64,000 bases of DNA from Coriaria nepalensis (taxonomy: Eukaryota > Streptophyta > Magnoliopsida > Cucurbitales > Coriariaceae): NCBI GenBank assembly GCA_027186245.1, contig CP114498.1, positions 3,727,501-3,791,500 of the forward strand, read 5' to 3'. A program made the position numbers and the translations under genes. Positions 1 to 12,903 of this stretch are shown piece by piece. Under the pieces are notes generated by a model that was given only the letters and a program-made list of their open reading frames with translations, was not told the origin of the DNA and ran no database searches. Each line of letters opens with the position of its first letter. The stretch's first letter is position 1.

Positions 1-266
1 CTTTAACCATTTTTTTTCTCTCACAAGGTTCCAGTATCATCGATATTTTTGCTGATCTTTTACTTGCCTCTTATCCTATCACTACACCTGTTATAACTGA
101 GAATACCAAAAGTCCAACCCCGTCATTTCGCCAACTTAGAATCCTCCATTACCTGAACCACTCCTCACTCATTCTTTTCCATCTCATAATGCTCTCCACC
201 ACAAGATGTCTAAGTCCAGCCACTGCGCCGCTTTTCAGGCCTACATAACCATCTGTTTGGCTTGAT

Positions 267-732
267 GACTATGCATGCTAGTATTCCATTGCTTCACCAA
301 ACGCTTCATCTACAGTGTTGGTAAAATAAGGTATTCTTTATCTTCTCAACTTTCTTATTCCAATACTTCAGATTCTTTGAAATCTTTTCTATTCTTTATT
401 GACTCACATGTTGAGCCTAAATTATTCCAAGAGACATCTAAAGATTCTATGTGGCGAAAGGCCATGGAACAAGAGATTCATGCTTTGGAATTGAATAAGA
501 CTATGCATGCTACTATTCCATTGCTTCACCAACCGCTTCATCTACAGTTGTTGGTAAAATCAGGTATCCTTTGTCTTCTAAACTTTCTTATTCCAATACT
601 TCAGATTCTCTTAAATCTTTTCTATCCTCTATTGACTCACATGTTGAGCCTAAATCATTCCAAGAGGCATCTAAAGATTCTAGGTGGCAAAAGGCCATGG
701 AACAAGAGATTCATGCTTTGGAATTGAACAAG
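267..732 (+). repeat. Tandem duplication of about 232 bp inside the copia remnant
   Basis: Two head-to-tail copies of about 232 bp lie at about 267-498 and 499-732. Both carry the words GACTATGCATGCTA or a close variant, TTCCATTGCTTCACCAA and CATGTTGAGCCTAAAT, and both encode the KAMEQEIHALELNKT start of the RT domain. They differ at a modest number of sites, so the duplication came after, or early in, the element's decay. Confidence 0.9.
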
Positions 733-2145
733 ACCTGGGACATTGTTGACTTACCTCCTACCAAGCAGCCTATTGGATCAAAATGGATGTACAAAATTAA
801 GTACCAAGCTGATGGCAACATTAAGAGGTATAAAGCAAGGCGCATGCCTAAGGATATAATCAAAAGGAAAGAATTGATTATCATGAGACGTTTTCACCGG
901 TTGCTAAGATGGTCACTGTCCGTTGTATCATCTCTTTAGCTTCTGTTTATAGCTGGCCCCTTCATCAAGTGGATGTTCACAATGATTTTTTGCAGGGGGC
1001 CTTGATGAGGAAGTTCTCATGCATATCCCTTCTGGCCTTACTGGTTATGGAAAGAACCAAGTTTATAGATTGAGAAAATCTCTCTAAGGTTTAAGACAAT
1101 CATCTAGGCAGTAGAACTTCAAATTTACCTTTGCTGTGCTTGAAGCTGGTTTTCTTCAGTCAAAGTTGGACTACAACTTGCTTACCAAAATTCTCAATGA
1201 CCATACTACTATTCTCCTAGTATATGTTGACGACATTTTAATCACTAAGAGTAACCCTATTGTCATTTTTGAGCTTTAGCATTTCCAACATTATAGATTT
1301 CATATGAAAGACTTGGGCCCTTTACAGTTTTTTCTTGGCTTTGAGATTGCTCGCAAGTCTTCTGGCATTTGCCTCACTCAGAGGAAATATGCAGTAGAGT
1401 TGATGTAGGTCTTCAGGATTGTAAACTTATTTCTACTCCCACGAAAGTTAACCTCAAATTTTCTTCTGTCAGCATGTACTACTCTTCAGGATCCTTTCTT
1501 GGTTGATCCTTAGCCCTTTCAACGGCTTATTGGTCATCTCATATACTTGACAATAACGCGTCTTGATATTACATTTAGTGTGCAAGTCCTTAGTTAACAT
1601 ATTTATGCCCCGCATGAGTCATATCTTTTGGCCGCACATAGAGTTTTTCATTACATCAAGACTGCTCTTGGCCTTGGCTTGTTCTATCTTGCAACTCTTC
1701 TTTCCACTTACAAGCCTTTTGTGATAGTAATTGGGCGACTTACCCGATTACACGTCGCTGAACCATAGGCTTTTGTGTTAAGCTTAGTCATTCCCTCATT
1801 TCATGGAAATCCACAAAGCAATAGGTTATTTCCAAGTCTTTTGCCGAGGATGAGTATTGTTCAATGGTTGTTGTGACTTGCGAAGTTTTATGGCTTCTTC
1901 AGTTGTTTAAAGATATAGGGCACCCTCTCTCTCTCATCCGTTTTTTCATGAGATAACTAAATATATCGAGATCGATTGTCACGTGATTTCGTGATCAAGT
2001 CCAATTTGGCATTCTCAAACTCCCTCATATTTCCATCCTTGAGCAACCGACTGATTTGTTAACTAAATCATCATCTCTTGTTCAACATGCCTATCATATT
2101 TCCAAGCTTAGTGCCCTTAACATCTTCAATCCATCGGCTTGAGGG

Positions 2146-2461
2146 GTTTATTAATAGTATATACCACATAACACTTATAAGCTGCATCATTATTCAACTT
2201 GCTTTTCTGACTAGCTGCTCATGCAATTTACATGCACGTAGGAAAGTTCAGTATTATTCCTTCATGCTAAGTTTGTTATTGCATGTACTACTCTTTGTAT
2301 GTCATTCTCTTTGTATTTGTATGTGCATCTTCTCCCTGCATATGTCTTCTTGTACGTAGTCAGCATTGTGACTATAAATACCTCCATGCATGATCGAATT
2401 AAATAATAAGAAAAAAGTGTATTTGCTCTAACTTTCTATTCATGATATCATGAATCTCATC
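2146..2461 (+). repeat. Putative 3' LTR of the copia remnant
   Basis: A purine-rich tract (GGCTTGAGGGG, about 2137-2147) directly follows the end of the RNase H remnant, as the polypurine tract does in copia elements. The following ~300 bp contain CTATAAATA near 2371-2379, a plausible LTR TATA box, and end near a CATCA at 2457-2461. No second LTR is in the window, so the ends are approximate. Confidence 0.5.
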
Positions 2462-3634
2462 ACAAAGTACATACAATTTCTACGATAAGCAAACTCTTGC
2501 TAGTTTATTCTAGATCGGCCGCAATTCCGGCATTCCCTTCTGTAGTTCATCGAAGCAGGAACCAAAAAATAAACAAACATAAACACATTTACTGATACAC
2601 GTATCGACATGATTATCATATGAACATATTTACATCCATTCTAAAATTCACTTCTATCATATCGTCTTCGCTTGTTGTGCCGACCGCCGATCAAAGAAAC
2701 GTTAAGCACAAGTAGTACTTTCAGGCTTCAGCAGACACATCATAAAACATGCTTTTACACGTTTTAAACCGTAGACCTCCTCCTCACAGTATATCACCAT
2801 GGCATGTATCTTGCCGGCAGCCATATTAACCCAAAAAAGTTATTTGATTTGTAATATGATTATCTCCTTTGCATGCGTGTAACACGCCTCAAAAGTCCTC
2901 TCTCTTTATGATACTGATATCTGTTAGCCGTAGACCTGTTCCCGGGTTGGTACGGGCTGAGCCCGTGCTGGAACCGACCCGAGGATTTTGGGTCACACCT
3001 GCCAGTTTTAATAAAACACACAAAAATGAAATATCATGAATATATTACCCACCTCAAAGAAAATATGGCCTACACAGATATCATATTTTATTGGAGTTAT
3101 GTAGTTAACTTCTGCTTCATATTTTATTGAATTTAATTAATTTTCATAATTATTATTTATTGATATAAAAGAATGAAATAAAATAAAAAGTGAGAAAAAA
3201 TAAATGAAATTCAATTAAAGAGGGAAGGAATAAAGAATTAGGAACTTTGGGCTGCTTCTGTACAACCAAAAACTAGGAGGGGAGGGGGAGAGAGAGAGAG
3301 GAGTTTTGAGCTAATGAATTAAGCTGTAGGGGGATCAAAATCGCACCTCCAAAGATCCAAACCGTAACGTTTTATTGAGGAAGAGTAATCGGATACTGAG
3401 TGTTTGTCTTTTTTGTTTTCTCTAGAGAGAGAGAGGAAAAGAGGAGTTGGAATTTTCCTTCCACAACTCGGAACAAATTCGATAATTGCGGAGTTGTGGG
3501 TGATTTTGTAGCGTGATCAGAAGTGATTTTTCTGGCTCTTTGTTGATGTTAACATGGGTCGGCGAGGGTCTGGGAATCGGGTTAAGTTTGATGGAGTAGA
3601 AGATTAGTTTTGAGGCTGACGAGTTGTTTTTAAA
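2462..3634. other. Intergenic DNA and presumed 5' UTR of the CW zinc-finger gene
   Basis: No coding region is visible at 2462-3250. The last 350 bp are probably promoter and 5' leader of the gene starting at 3695: they hold GA-rich tracts at about 3284-3302 and 3421-3436, typical of plant leaders. Short upstream ORFs begin at ATG 3554 (17 codons) and ATG 3642 (10 codons); both end before the main ATG. Confidence 0.5.
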
Positions 3635-3694
3635 TTGATTGATGAGGGAATTAGGGATGCGGAAAAGGGGCTAGGGTTAGGGTTTGGGACAGAG

Positions 3695-6600
3695 ATGGAA
3701 GCAATTGAGCTTGAAGAAGGAGAAACTTACTCCTTTTGTTACCATGAAGATTTTGATGCGAGCATTGACCCAGATGTTGCTTATGCTTACATCGTAAGAA
3801 TTTCATTGATTAAAGTTTTTTTTCACATGAATTATGGTTTAAAGCTGATAAATTTTTGTGTTTTCACTTGTTGCTATTGATGCAATTAGAACTAAGCTAT
3901 GATGTTTGGTGAATTATGGGTATTTTTTGATTGATTGTTTCCGGGTTTTGACTTTGATTAGTTGTTTTAATTGATAAGTTGTTCCAGAGCTAAACCAATA
4001 GAAGGAAGTGGAATACTTCATTCTAACATTCTATATCTAGAGGATTAGAAAGTAAATTTTAGAAATTTATCTGTGAAATTGACATTGGTTTGTTGAACTT
4101 GAAATGTGGGTCTGCACGTTAGCAAGTGATAAATTGTCACTTTGCTTATATTAGGAAGAATACCGGAAAATCTGTTTATAAGCAATTAATTAGAGGTTGA
4201 TAAGGTTCATACAAATGAAGCAAAGGAAACTTCATATATTGGTTATGAAAATCAAAACTTGCTGTTCACAAAAATAACACCTGAGAAAATGGTCACGTTT
4301 GTCTTTTCTTGTGTATTGTGCTTGATGTTCTGTAACTATATTGTTTAGGATGAGAAGATTCAAGATGTTCTAGGGCACTTTCAGAAAGATTTTGAAGGTG
4401 GGGTCTCTGCAGAAAATTTAGGTGAGTTGAAGCATAGTAGAATGATGCTTCCTCTTCTCTAGTTCCCCAATTACTTTTGAGTTCTAAATCTGAAAGCACT
4501 GGAACATTGTCACAGGGGCGAAATTTGGTGGATATGGGTCTTTTTTACCTGTCGTTCAGCGGTCTCCAGTTTCATCTCATCCGAAAACTCCACAAAAAGT
4601 TTCAAATCGTAGCATGCCCATTTCTCCCAACCATTTTCCATTCGAGGTACTTTATCAATTATGGGCTTTATATATAAAAATATACTCTTTTATTCCTGGA
4701 AGAGCTCGAAATTTGTCTTTTTTTTCTCCCTCTAGAAGTTCAATTTGGTGGTCATTGGTAGGCCTTTCCTGCTGTTTTCTTACCAGTTCTATAAACAAAT
4801 TTAATTATATAATGTGAATAATCTAGTTGAATTTATATACAAATCCAGTTACATTGTTTGGAATAAAGTTTGACGAAGGAAGTTATACTTGGAACAACAT
4901 TAGAAATAATTCACCCAACTTGTTTTTAACTGAAAATGGAATTTGAAATGAATGAATTCCTCCTTTCTAGAGGCACACAAGGAATTCTATTTGAGGTAAA
5001 GAAATAAATTTTTGTTCTATTTGGCATTTATGATGTTGCTTCACAGGATGGCCGTCATAACTCTGCTATTTCTTCAACTACGCTGTCTGTAAGAACTGGA
5101 CCTACTTCTACTAGCTCCACATCACGGCCTTTGACAAAGGGACCAGCTGTGAATGAATTATCAGTGAAAAAAGAAAAGCACAAGCCTTTAGATCAAGCTG
5201 AAGAACCTGCTCCAAAAAATGTATCCATAAACAAGAAACCTATCAAGGTGCGAATCAAAGTGGGATCTGATAATTTGTCGACCGAAAGAAATGCTGCGCT
5301 CTATAGTGGTCTTGGCCTTGATGTTTCACCATCTCCATCATTGGATGGAACTGCTTCAGACAGTGAAGGGTTATCTCGTGAGTTTCAAGATTCACCAAAT
5401 GAATCTCCTACTGGTATTCTTCAGGTGATAAATTTTTCTTGCGAACCAAAAAAAAAAAAAAGAAAAGAGAGATAAAAATAACCCATTTGTTTATATTATT
5501 TTTTGTTATATGATAATGTTTGTTATTGCAGATTATGACTTCCTTTCCTGTTTACGGGGATATGATGTTATCACCACTTCCTGAAGATCTGATATTCCTG
5601 ACTGAAAAAGAAAAGCCCATGAGCAACAATGGATCCCTTCGCATCCCTGGAAATGGCTGCAAAAGCATTGGCTCAATTGGAAGTGGGGCTGATATTGTAA
5701 AGGGCATTGGGAAAGTGTTGGAGAAGAAAAATAAGCCAATGGAGAGAAATAATTTTTTGGCAGAACCAAAGAGTGGAAGTAATAAGTATTCTCGAAATGG
5801 CATTATGTTTATGCCAGAAAAGGAACAGGAAATTGAGGCATTGACTTTTGATGAGCTTGTTTCCAATACATTGAAGCTTCCGCTATTGTCAATTGCAGAC
5901 CCGATTAAGAGTGAGTCAAAAAGAAGTGTGGGTAAGGCATCTGATATGTCAAGAGAAGCAAGTAAGGTTGTGATTAGGGATGGAAAAGTTAGGTCTTCTG
6001 ATGAAATAACTAGATATTCGAAGAAAGATAGCAATCATGAGGAGGAGAGAGCTTTTGACTTGAGAAGTGAAAGCTTAACAGAGAAAGCTATGACTGGTGA
6101 ACTCATGGATGCCCCTCAACAGAAGGCTGTTCAGAAAAGCATTGCAAATGAACACAAAAGCATTAAGTCCACTTCTGGAAATGAGAATTCAATTACTGAT
6201 AGAAAAAGGAAATCAAAAGGGAGTAAAAAGGATCGTGTTCCATTGGCTGGTGATGTATCAAAAGGAAGCTTGAGGATCAGTTCTTCAGTGCCTAAAATAA
6301 AGAATTCAACCATTGTTGACAATAAACCGAAAACTGAAAATGAAGACATCAAATCACAGAAGGAGTCAGGGAAAAAGAAAGATAGATATAGAATTTTCTT
6401 TGGGGAATTGGAAGAAGAAAATCGAACAGATTTGCCACAAATGCCTTCTGAAGATCTGTTGAAGCATTCTGAATCTTCAAATGTGTATGAGAAAAGCTCA
6501 TCTGCCAATATTAATGGTGCATCAAAAGAGAGGCTAAGTGTCAAAAAGAAAGTTGTTAAGCCATTGTCATCAGAGGCAACTCCTAAAGCCATTACAAATG

Positions 6601-9600
6601 TTGAAGCTGCTCCATCTGCAATGAATCATGTGCTTATAAAAGAAAATTGGGTCTGTTGTGACAAGTGTCAGAAATGGCGGCTTCTTCCATTGGGTATAGA
6701 ACCTGCCGATCTGCCCGATAAGTGGATTTGCACCATGCTCAACTGGCTGTAAGTTTTAATTTAGCAGCATTTTAGACTTAAAATTTCTGTAAAATTACCT
6801 CTCCACTGAGTGTTTATACAATATCCACCTCATGTCGGTAGATTTTTTGAGGGACTGATATTTAAGTTTTACCATGATAACTGAAATTTTCTGTATAAGT
6901 AGAAATTAATATGTTGGTCCCAGCTCTCTCTCTCTCTCTCTCTCAAACTTGCTGATATCTTCTATAAAAAAAATTGTAGGCCAGGAATGAATCGATGTAC
7001 TGTTGAGGAGAGTGAAACAAATAATGCTCTTGCAGCACTCTACCAAGAACCTGTTTTGAGAGCTCCAACAGGAGTAAACTTCACTAATAATACTGTGCTC
7101 CTTGATCAAAACCTCAACAATGTTAGTTTGAAAGCCATGGAAATTGTTGGCAAGAAGAAAACATGTAAACAGGGTGCTACTCAGTTGTCAAGCTCTATGA
7201 AAAGAAACATACAGGTATCCGCAAAAAGTAGAAGCTTAAATGATGTGAACCAATCTCCACTTGGATATGAAACTAATGTTCAGCATCTTTGCAAGTCCAA
7301 TGACTTAAATATTGGAAATCAGGAACATAAAAGCAGTGAGAAGCAGAAAGAACTTCAGACCCAGTTAACCCAAGGTATTTCATTTGACATTTTTATGTTT
7401 TCTTCTTGTTAAAGTTTAAGATAAGGAGTTACGTGATAAACTTCTTGACACCTGGATCCATAGGTGATATTAAGAGTATAAAAGTGAGAAAGAGAATGGA
7501 CCCAGATTCAGATATATCTAGGGCTCCCAAGAAAACCAAGGCTGAAGGTATTGATTCTATTGTTGAAGATCAGATTTCTGGACCCAGTGGACCTGTTAGA
7601 AAAGTGGTTCCTAGCTTAAGTAATGGCTTTTCAAATACTTCTCATGGGAAACCAAGGCCTAAAGACACTGACCACTCTTCTAAGAACATGAAGTATAATG
7701 CAAAAGACAGGTCATTGGGAATAGAGAATGTCGATAGCAAGGGCAATGGGAAAAAGAGGAAATTGAAGGATTATCAGGTTATTCAACCTCATCTTGATGC
7801 TCATCATGAGAATGAAAGCAATAGGGAAAAAAGGGCAAGGGGTTGCAGGTCTGAAGGTAAAGAATCAAGTGCTAGTAAGGACAGTGGTACAAATAGCAAA
7901 AAGCAATTCCATTTGAAGAATCAACAGCTTGTGCGAGATGTGGACCCTTTGACAAGGGAAGTGGGATGTGTACAGCATGCTGTTGCTGCCACTTCAAGCT
8001 CTTCTAAGATATCTGGATCACATAAATCCCAATCCAGCTTCCTTGATGTGAAAAGCTCTCCAGTTGAATCAGTTTCTTCATCACCAATGAGAGCTTCAAA
8101 TCCTGATAAGCTTATGCGTGTCTATAGGGGGGTCAAAAAGAAAGATGTCTCACATAATGATGCTCTCTTTGCAGCAACTAGTCCGGGACGATGTTTATAT
8201 GGTGAAGATGATGGAAATGATAGGTCTCAAACGGTAAGGAGTAAAAAGCAGTTCTCTGTGCTTGATTTTGAAAATGGTGGTTTAGATAATCCCAGCGACG
8301 ATACTCGGAATCTTAGAGAACCAATGGCTTCAAAGCAATGTCATGATGAGGATAGACGTGATGATACCCACCAGGTGGTGAATGAGTCTGGCACAAGAAA
8401 ATCGGGGAAGGGGCCAAGTGCAATGTTGAGAGAGAAGAAAAGGAGCTCTAACTCTGAATTTGAAATTGATAAAATTAAGAATCAAAATTCTCTTGATGAA
8501 CTACAACAAAGGTCTCCCTCTGATGTTAAGAAGCCAAAGGATGGTAAAAGTAAATTACAGGAGGATGTGGGGTTGAAGTCTGATGAACTTAAGAAAAAGA
8601 TGTGTGTTACTAAGGAATATCCTATTGAAAATTTGTCTAAAGAGGGTGGTAAAAAAGAGAGTCAGATAAATTCTGTAGTGCATGAAATCCCAGATGTTAG
8701 AGTAGATGATGATCGCAGAAAGGGTGCAATATCTACTTCAAAGCAGAATTGGGCGAATGAGAAGTCTTCAAATAGGTCTGGCTCTGAAAAAACTGATCAA
8801 CTGGAACTGGTCTCTCTGAGAGGAAAGACACTACCATTAGTTTCCTCTGGAGGAGCTCAAAATGAAATTCTGCGAGTAAATTCATCTGAAGGAAACGATA
8901 CTTCCAACGGAAAAAAACAGATCAGAAAAACAGATTATCAGAATGGAACTCAGCATATAAGTTCAAGACATCCCATATCAAATGGCCTTAGGGCTAGTGC
9001 TGAGCCAAGTCCAGCAAGAAGGAATTTCCCCAACCTGGCTGCTAATAAAGCTCTTAAGGAAGCTAAAGACCTGAAACACATGGCTGATCGTCTTAAGGTT
9101 GTATTTTTACATATTTCTTGGCTTAGTGCTATTTTCTTTTTTTTTTTTTTTTTTTGCCACAGCTTAACTAATCTTTACTTTTTCTTTCTTTTATTTTTTT
9201 CGGATTGGCAGAACCCAGGGTCAAATCTTGAAAGGACTGGGCTTTATTTCCAAGCAGTCCTTAAGTTTCTACATGCTGCCTCTTTAATGGAGCCAGGCAA
9301 CACTGAGAGTTCCAAACACAGTGAGATGATTCAGTCAATTGAAATTTATAGTGCTACTGCAAAACTTTGCCAGTAAGTCAAATGCTTCTTCTGAAAGGCT
9401 AGACTCCATTCCTTACATGTGCGATTATTTGTTTTCTCCATCTCTTTTTGACTCAATATCTTTCTGTATTAAGACTTTTTGACCTGTGATGATATTATGA
9501 ATTGGAAATGCTAAACCCTTATGACTTGCCTGTCACACACTCACAATTTGTTCATCTCAGTCAATATGGTGCAAGCCCAAAGTTCTGGGGGCCTGATTCA

Positions 9601-10954
9601 AAATTTTTGCTTGTATTCTGTGAAATGTTTTCTCTTAGATTATGAACACTTTGTAGAGTTCCCTTTAAGATTTTCTGCCTTGGGTCTTGGGTAGCAATAT
9701 CTGTGATCTTCTTCATTCCATGTGAATCCTTGTACCATTTATTTTGTTCGCGTGGTCTTTTAAATCAAACCATGCAATGTTCATCTCTATCTTGGTCACT
9801 AGAGAGCTCTAAAAGTTCTTGTAATAGCATGGATGAGAGAAATAAAATTCTGAAGCTTGATTTGTTGATGATATCTTGTTCCACTTTTCTTTATTGATAA
9901 ATTTTTTATCTATCTAGCTTTTGTGCCCGTGAATATGAGACATCAAAAGACATGGCTTCTGCTGCTTTGGCATACAAATGCATGGAGGTGGCTTATATGA
10001 GGGTAGTTTATTCTTCACATAACAGTTCAAGCAGGGATCGGCAAGAATTGCAGAAGGCTCTGCAATTGGTTCCTTCTGGTAATTTGGACAAACCCATATT
10101 ATAGGAAAAGATAGTTGTTAATGGGTGGAGAAGGGGCTATTATTCATTGGTTCAACTTGAGCAAGGAACATTATATTGATCCAATTTTTTGCGACCATAT
10201 TGTTTCAAGTTGTGTTTTCATGTTTTCTTTCATCTTGTCAATACTAATATTTGGAACCATTCACGAACAATGCTATGGGCCATGGCATTGTGGATGGATC
10301 TTCTTTAGCTATTCCAAAATCTTATTAAATTTTCTAGGGAGTCGCCATTTTTCTTCTCTCTGAACTTCCCAAACATGCTTTTTTTTTTTCAGGGGAGTCA
10401 CCATCTTCTTCCGTATCTGATATCGATAACCTAAACAACCCCTTGACAACAGTGGAGAAGGCTGCTGTACCCAAGGGGGTCAGCTCACCTCAATTTGCTG
10501 GAAACCTTATCATGACTTCTAGAAACCACTCCAACTTTGTTCGGATGCTCAAATTTGTAAGTATATATAAATCTTTTTCAAGAACTTTAAATGGTTACAA
10601 AGAATAATGTTATGTACTTACTGTGCATTTTGGAAAAGCGTTTGAGACTGGGGTTAGGGAAAACTCAATTGTGGTTATGTAGTGAGCTAAATCATCCTTG
10701 TCTTGAACATATGAAGTTTATGGACTTAGGGTAACTTAATGTATGATTTACAGGCACAGGATGTAAGTTTTTCCATGGAAGCAGCTATGAATTCACGGGT
10801 TGCTTATGCAGCTGTTGTTGCAAGTTTGGGAGGAGAAAAGTATGAGGAAAGTATCTCTTGCCTTAAAAAGGCTCTGGATTTTAACTTCCAAGATGTAGAG
10901 GGGTTACTGCATCTAGTACGGCTTGCAATGGAAGTTATCAAGAGTCCTGAGTAG
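3695..10954 (+). CDS. CW-type zinc finger protein (CWZF family), 11 exons, about 1,537 aa
   Basis: A large nuclear protein of the plant cysteine-tryptophan (CW) zinc-finger family; CW modules studied elsewhere read methylated histone H3 lysine 4, so a chromatin role is inferred. Exons: 3695-3793, 4349-4421, 4516-4646, 5047-5424, 5532-6748, 6980-7374, 7464-9097, 9212-9372, 9918-10078, 10393-10556, 10754-10954; all junctions are GT-AG and in frame. The N-terminus has the family signature DVLGHFQKDFEGGVSAENLG and KFGGYGSF. The CW domain spans about residues 595-645 across exons 5 and 6: NWVCCDKCQKWRLLP, then DKWIC and MNRC supply the zinc cysteines and core tryptophans. The middle is Lys/Ser-rich and disordered-looking; the C-terminal 230 residues are conserved and helical (AALAYKCMEVAYMRV, then ISCLKKALDFNF). 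The first in-frame ATG is 3695. Upstream TTG 3635 would add residues resembling the start of relatives. Confidence 0.93.
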
Positions 10955-11700
10955 TTGTCAAAATGAGTTTCAATCCTGAGAGAAAAAGAAAAGTTATTTG
11001 GCTACTTATCCTTGTTTTTGGGCCCTGGGGAGAAAAAGAGAGAGCCGGGCCGGAAAGCTCTCAGCCCAAATCCATGAATCTTTTGGGATGAGACTGGATC
11101 TCTATGTATATTCTTGAGAATAGTTGAATATGACAAATGCTTACATGTTTTTGGAGGCTACTCTATTTTCTACGAGATATTTCACATATTTTGGGTTCGA
11201 ACCAAGCAAGTTTATTCATTACAAGGGGTTTGTCAGAGTTTGAATAATGGAGCTTGTCGGATCTTCTTCTCAAAAGGGAGTTCATTTTTGGGCCTCGTAA
11301 AATTTGTCATCTACTATAAGTTTCAGAGACTTCTCAATGACAGATTCACAGAAGTGTATATATGTCATCATTACAGTGACTCTCTTGTTCAATATTCTAA
11401 AGGGAGTGGAACAAGATTCGGCCTTAGGTAAGCTAACTATTTCACTCTCAATTATGGAATTTATTACTTATTTTTTCATTTTCTTTCATTAAGTAGCAAA
11501 ATATTATGTTATGTTCCTGCAGCTAAAGTTGCCTTCTCTTTCATGTATCTTCTGGTGTCGATCATGTTTTTATTCATTTGTGCAGGTTGTTTCAACTATC
11601 TCTGTCGAGGTGATGGTCTATTTGTTTAGAGATGTAATAATATCAGTAAAAAAGGAAAAAAAAAAAAAAACAATTTAGAGTAGGATAAAGCAAAAATTAC
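10955..11700 (+). other. Presumed 3' UTR of the CW zinc-finger gene
   Basis: No conserved coding sequence follows the stop at 10952-10954. A pyrimidine-rich acceptor-like site ending at GTGCAG (about 11581-11586) and the AATAAT-containing stretch near 11636 suggest a spliced 3' UTR ending around 11,650-11,690, but no transcript evidence is available here. Confidence 0.35.
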
Positions 11701-12630
11701 CGAAGAGCAAATGTAAATGTCGCGCCTAGCTCTGGGGTCACTTGAGTTGTCATTCTACAGGTATCTTGTTCTCTAGATTTGAAATATTTGCTTCAGTGTT
11801 TGATTCTATATAATCCGGTTGCCATTGCAGTAATTTTTATTTATTTATTTATTTTTATTTTTGCAGTGATTATTAAAGTGAAGGTCATGAAATAAGTTCA
11901 TACAATAAGAAAGAAGCTTATTTTCTAGGAAAATATGAAGGGGAGTGATTAGCAAATATAGGCAGTAACATGTTAAAGTTTATCATTTTTATTAGTACTA
12001 GAGTTTGTTATTATAGATGGTGAAAGGAAGGAATAGAGAGTTGCAATTTTCTTGAGGATTTTATAACGTAATTTTATTCACTTTCAGATTGATAGTCACT
12101 ACTAGTGCGGTGTTATACTTCCTGCACAAGGAATATGATTGATGGATGCTAATTGGGTCTAAAACGTCAGGCTGAACACGACGGCAGATAATTCCGGTCA
12201 GAGTACTCGATAAACAGCTCGAGCTACAACGTGTTTTTTCTTTTCTTCTTCTGAGAAAATAACTTAAATGTTAATATTTACTAGCTCTAATCTGAACTCT
12301 GATTAGACTCTCAGGTCATTTTACTACTAAGTGCTTACCGTGTCTGTTAAATGTCAGCAAACATTTATTCTGGTTCTAGTAATGAAATGTCGATTTCATT
12401 TTCCTCTTCATGTTATTTGTTATTTTGTTTTGTTTTCTGGACTTATAAGTTCCCTTTGGGTCTTCAGTTCTCGTAAACTGGCGTTATTGCTAGATTTCTT
12501 TGGCATATTTTTTAGACAAAGATGAAACTATCTTGCTGACGAAGCCCTAAATCTGAAACCGTTATATATACGCAACCGGCCATCTTGTTTCGGGTTTTAT
12601 TTCCTTCCGGGTCGACGTGTTTGTCCGAAG
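11701..12630. other. Intergenic region between the CW zinc-finger and LUMINIDEPENDENS genes
   Basis: AT-rich DNA with a short TTTA/ATTT run at about 11838-11862. I see no coding or RNA gene. The right end should hold the promoter of the downstream gene. Confidence 0.4.
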
Positions 12631-12640
12631 ATATATAAAA
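12631..12640 (+). promoter_or_regulatory. Possible TATA box of the LUMINIDEPENDENS gene
   Basis: The sequence ATATATAAAA lies about 265 bp before the start codon, leaving room for a 5' leader of about 230 bp. Assigned by motif and position only. Confidence 0.35.
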
Positions 12641-12903
12641 CGTGGGCAGCGCAGTTTTTATTTGTCACGCGCGAGGGTGAACATCTGAGTTCTACGTCGG
12701 CAGGTTCTTCTTCCCTGCTTCGTTGAGTTCGCTCTGTACGATAGTCGGATGTTTTCCCCTCTTCCTCTTTCTCTAATCCACTAACTGGCGAACCTTTAAC
12801 CCTAAAATCTAGACTAACATTAACTGACTCTCAAGATATTTAATGCGTATTTCGCACAGATTTTCTCCGCTGAGCTTCGGATTTTCGGGCTTGGAGGTCG
12901 AAA

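Larger units (their letters stand above)
1..2461 (+). mobile_element. Ty1/copia retrotransposon remnant (pol 3' half plus putative 3' LTR)
   Basis: This is the decayed 3' half of a copia-type LTR retrotransposon. At 640-850 the frame reads the conserved start of the reverse transcriptase (WQKAMEQEIHALELNKTWD, then GSKWMYKIKY and RYKAR). Further on, shifted frames give the active-site stretch LLVYVDDILI near 1216-1245, a KDLGPLQFFLGFEIA segment near 1309-1350, and RNase H pieces (RSITGFCVK, SLISWKSTKQ, then KSFAEDEY) near 1750-1860. Many stops and frameshifts break the polyprotein, so it cannot be autonomous. The left part (1-260) looks like the integrase-RT linker; gag, protease and integrase lie outside the window or are lost. 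Identification as copia is firm from domain order; the exact ends are not. Confidence 0.9.

Noticed and set aside
4736..4757. Possible 22-nt micro-exon between exons 3 and 4 of the CW zinc-finger gene
   Set aside because: AG and GT flank it, but its length (22 nt) would break the frame, and direct joining of FPFE to DGRHNS matches the family.
5533..6592. Long minus-strand ORFs across exon 5 of the CW zinc-finger gene
   Set aside because: Shadows of the plus-strand coding exon; no conserved motifs.
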